Source: CADEDH01 sp039029735 (GTDB lineage: Bacteria; Actinomycetota; Acidimicrobiia; Acidimicrobiales; SZUA-35). From it: a stretch of 64,000 bases of DNA. The position numbers and the translations under genes are program-made. Location of the stretch: NCBI GenBank assembly GCA_039029735.1, contig JBCCFL010000022.1, forward strand, positions 1 to 64,000, in the 5' to 3' direction. The notes beneath the pieces are model-generated. The model searched no databases and was not told the origin of the DNA. It worked only from the letters and a program-made list of their open reading frames with translations. Below are positions 61,754 to 64,000 of the stretch, piece after piece. Each line of letters starts with the position of its first letter. Positions within the stretch are counted from its first letter, which is position 1.

Positions 61754-62871
61754 TGCAACGGCTGTACGACCTCGCCGCCGCGGTCGAGCCAACTGAGCCC
61801 AGCGCAGCCGATCGGGCCCGCGCCCACCACCTCACTCTCACCAAACCCCCGGGGTCCCTCGGGCGCCTCGAAGCCTTGGGCGTGCAGCTGTCTGCCATCA
61901 GCGGATCGGTTCCTCCTCCCGCCCCGCGGCCCGGTGTGGTTGCAGTGTTCGCCGCCGATCACGGCGTGCACGCCGAGGGCGTCACCCCGTGGCCTCAGGA
62001 GGTCACGGCCCAGATGGTGGCGAACTTCTGCGGTGGGGGAGCGGCCATCAATGCCATCGCATCGACCAATGGCCTTCAGCTCGCCGTCGTGAACGCTGGC
62101 GTGAGCGTGCCGGTCGACAACCACCCTCTTCTCACCAACACGCCCATCCGGCCGGGCACGGCGAACCTCGCCCAGGGGCCCGCCATGAGTCACGACGAGG
62201 CTGTTGCCGCCGTCGCCCTCGGCGCCGAGATCGCCGAGCGTCACCTGAACGCAGGCGCTGCCTGCCTCATCACGGGCGACATGGGCATCGCCAACACCAC
62301 CGCATCAGCCGCCATCATCGCCGCCGTCACCGGTCGTTCGGCCCCTGCCATGACCGGGCGGGGTACAGGCATCGACGACGCGATGCTGGCCCACAAGACC
62401 GCCGTGATCGCAGGCGCCCTGGCCCGGGCGTCGACCCGCCTCGGCGAACTCGGTGTCGGGCCCGACGCCACGGCCCCCGCCACCGCCGAGGCGGCGGTCG
62501 AGGCCGGCGTGGGTCTCCAGGCCGAGATCGGCGGCCTCGAGATCGCCGCGCTCGCCGGGTTCTGTCTGGGGGGAGCGCGCGGTCGGGTACCTGTCATCGT
62601 GGACGGGGTGATCGCCCTCGCCGGGGCGGTGACCGCCTCCGTGATCCAGCCCGCCGTCGGCGACTATCTCGTCGCTGGTCACCTGTCCGTCGAGCCGGCA
62701 GCTGCCGCCGCTGTCGAGCACCTCGGGCTCGACCCGCTGCTTGATCTCGGCTGTCGTCTCGGTGAGGGGAGCGGGGCGGCCCTGGCGTACCCGCTCGTAC
62801 GAGCCGCGGCGCAGATCATGACGTCGATGGCCACCTTCGACGCGGCCGCCATCGACGGCCCATCCGACTGA
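61753..62871 (+). CDS. cobT: Nicotinate-nucleotide--dimethylbenzimidazole phosphoribosyltransferase
   Basis: A 372-residue CobT that makes alpha-ribazole phosphate, the lower nucleotide of cobalamin. LTKPPGSLGRLEALGVQLSA, VFAADHGVHAEGVTPWPQEV, TGDMGIANTTASAAI and GGLEIAALAGF are conserved substrate-binding segments. The catalytic Glu near the C-terminus is probably in GCRLGEGSGAALA. No other cobalamin gene and no cobalamin riboswitch precedes it. It is translationally coupled to yggT. Confidence 0.95.
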   Translation: MQRLYDLAAAVEPTEPSAADRARAHHLTLTKPPGSLGRLEALGVQLSAISGSVPPPAPRPGVVAVFAADHGVHAEGVTPWPQEVTAQMVANFCGGGAAINAIASTNGLQLAVVNAGVSVPVDNHPLLTNTPIRPGTANLAQGPAMSHDEAVAAVALGAEIAERHLNAGAACLITGDMGIANTTASAAIIAAVTGRSAPAMTGRGTGIDDAMLAHKTAVIAGALARASTRLGELGVGPDATAPATAEAAVEAGVGLQAEIGGLEIAALAGFCLGGARGRVPVIVDGVIALAGAVTASVIQPAVGDYLVAGHLSVEPAAAAAVEHLGLDPLLDLGCRLGEGSGAALAYPLVRAAAQIMTSMATFDAAAIDGPSD

Positions 62872-63047
62872 GCGCCACACTCGCCGATCCCCGCACGACG
62901 AAGGTCACGGGGCCCATCGCCGACGGGGGTGACACTGGTCGGCCTCGCACCCAGCTGAGCCCGCAGGTGAAAGCGGATCCATCTCGGCGTACCTTAAGGA
63001 TCAGTGAACGGGCGAGTCGAAGCACACGGAACCACCTGGGAGTCGGC

Positions 63048-63830
63048 GTGGCGGTGATACAGGCGAACACGACCGACCAGGCGTTGTCCTTCGGCGAGGA
63101 CCCTGCCCTCTACGATCGGTTCCGGCCGAGCTACCCCCGGGGCCTCATCGAGGACATCCTCGCTGAGACTGGCGACCTCCCTGCGCTCGAGGTCGGAGCG
63201 GGTACCGGCAAGGCCACACGCGCCCTGTTGGCGCTGGGCAAGGCCGTCCACGCCATCGAGCCCGACCACCGCATGGCTGCCGTGCTCGAAGTGTCGTGCC
63301 CGAGCGATCACCTCGTGATCGACCGCACCACACTCGAGGCCTCGCACCTGCCCCGCAGTGCGTTCGACCTCGTGCTCGCCGCCCAGTCGTGGCACTGGGT
63401 TCGCACCGACGTCGCCTACGACGTGGCCGCCGATGCCCTCGACCCCGAGGGCGTCCTGGCCCTGATGTGGCACCACCCCCACCATCAGCAGGGGGTGTTC
63501 GGCGTGGCGCTTGGCCAGCTCTACCGTCAGATCGCACCCGAGGCGGCCCACCCGCTGCCGGGGCTCAAGGGTGCTGGCTACGACCCTCGGCTGGAGCCGC
63601 CGTCGGCCATGGCCCGATTCCGGGCGTGGAGCCGAGCCGAGCACGCGTGGGAGTGGACGCTCGACGCTCCGTCCTTCATCGGCTGGCTCTGCACGGGCTC
63701 CGAGACCCGCAAGCTCGGGGTCGAGCAGCGGGCAGAGCTGATGGCCGGCGTCGCCGCTCTCATAGGTGAGTTCGGGGGCGAGGTCGTGATCCCGATGCGC
63801 ACCGTGGCCCATCTGGCCCACCGGGCCTGA
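63048..63830 (+). CDS. SAM-dependent methyltransferase (class I)
   Basis: A 260-residue Rossmann methyltransferase. DPALYDRFRPSYPRGLIEDI then LAETGDLPALEVGAGTGKAT is the SAM-binding loop in the UbiE/Methyltransf_11 style; FDLVLAAQSWHWV is the post-II motif. GTG 63048 has GGGAG five bases upstream; the frame is open to 62967 but without a Shine-Dalgarno. The 176 bp between cobT and this gene hold no gene; TACCTT/TTAAGGAT near 62990 may be promoter-like. Substrate unknown. Confidence 0.9.
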   Translation: MAVIQANTTDQALSFGEDPALYDRFRPSYPRGLIEDILAETGDLPALEVGAGTGKATRALLALGKAVHAIEPDHRMAAVLEVSCPSDHLVIDRTTLEASHLPRSAFDLVLAAQSWHWVRTDVAYDVAADALDPEGVLALMWHHPHHQQGVFGVALGQLYRQIAPEAAHPLPGLKGAGYDPRLEPPSAMARFRAWSRAEHAWEWTLDAPSFIGWLCTGSETRKLGVEQRAELMAGVAALIGEFGGEVVIPMRTVAHLAHRA

Positions 63831-63905
63831 TCCGAACGAACCCAATCGCCTCCTTGGGGGCGCCGTGGTGCTCAGCTCGACGCCCGAGCTGTCGATCACT
63901 GCCCC

Positions 63906-64000
63906 ATGAGCAGCCAACTCCGCACCGCCACGATCATCCCGCGCAGTCGCCGGGTGGGCCTGCGCATGAGCTGCGCCAGCTGCGAGGTGGCCTGGACCGG
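63906..64000 (+). CDS. Start of a possible protein with CxxC motif, cut by window edge
   Basis: From ATG 63906 the frame reads MSSQLRTATIIPRSRRVGLR then MSCASCEVAWTG to the edge. The CASC pair could be part of a zinc ribbon. The segment is too short to identify, and the start lacks a strong Shine-Dalgarno. Confidence 0.35.
   Translation, partial: MSSQLRTATIIPRSRRVGLRMSCASCEVAWT

Overview
The window is one contiguous, gene-dense stretch of a high-GC actinobacterial chromosome. The base composition, frequent GTG starts, several ECF-type sigma factors, two F420-type luciferase-like oxidoreductases, a SARP-type regulator and a DUF4214 secreted protein fit an uncultured member of the Acidimicrobiia (Ilumatobacter/Microthrix-like). 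This placement is an inference from gene content; no marker gene is present. I see no rRNA, tRNA, CRISPR array, insertion sequence or prophage. About 55 protein genes are supported.

Layout. 1-4.8 kb: a truncated Tat-lipoprotein gene, an ECF sigma factor and a divergent SARP/AAA/TPR giant regulator. 4.8-17.3 kb (all minus strand): a permuted-papain amidase, a V8/trypsin-like peptidase, a dimethylformamidase-like protein coupled to a PhyH dioxygenase, a DUF4214-M23 protein, an orphan molybdenum hydroxylase large subunit, a lipoprotein subtilase with Gly/Ser repeats, and an AhpD-like protein. 17.6-26 kb: a cyclic-nucleotide-binding protein coupled to a membrane/HEAT transporter; then a membrane-anchored sigma factor with an external LamG-like domain, divergent from a multidomain GH20 hexosaminidase. 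26-31.5 kb: a redoxin with an in-frame UGA (probable selenocysteine), a class C serine hydrolase, a PabB-PabC fusion and a P450. 31.5-38.4 kb: membrane proteins, a prepilin-like DUF642 protein, a hydratase, galactokinase, an O-methyltransferase, pirin and YceI. 38.4-49.4 kb: MarR, two LLM oxidoreductases, a dienelactone hydrolase, an ECF-like factor with its own GGAAC-N17-CGTC promoter, an SDR, an aldo/keto reductase, a coiled-coil HhH protein, a CysQ-like phosphatase, a second PhyH and a prokaryotic ionotropic glutamate-receptor-like channel. 49.4-64 kb: L,D-transpeptidase, an ammonium transporter fused to an MCP signalling module, gamma-glutamyltransferase, an NAD(P)HX epimerase/AtzE-like/AtzG-like operon, a beta-propeller-like lipoprotein, FKBP, a GpgS-like glycosyltransferase, a CurA-like reductase, a YCII protein, YggT, CobT and a methyltransferase.

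The most interesting items are: (1) the sigma-TM-LamG protein facing the GH20 gene across a shared region with an 8-bp inverted repeat, which looks like a one-component glycan-responsive switch; (2) the Amt-HAMP-MCP fusion, which should make an ammonium channel into a receptor; (3) the UGA-containing redoxin with a bacterial-SECIS-like hairpin; (4) the iGluR-like channel with a non-potassium pore loop; (5) a subtilase gene whose Shine-Dalgarno and signal peptide both point to an AUC start codon.
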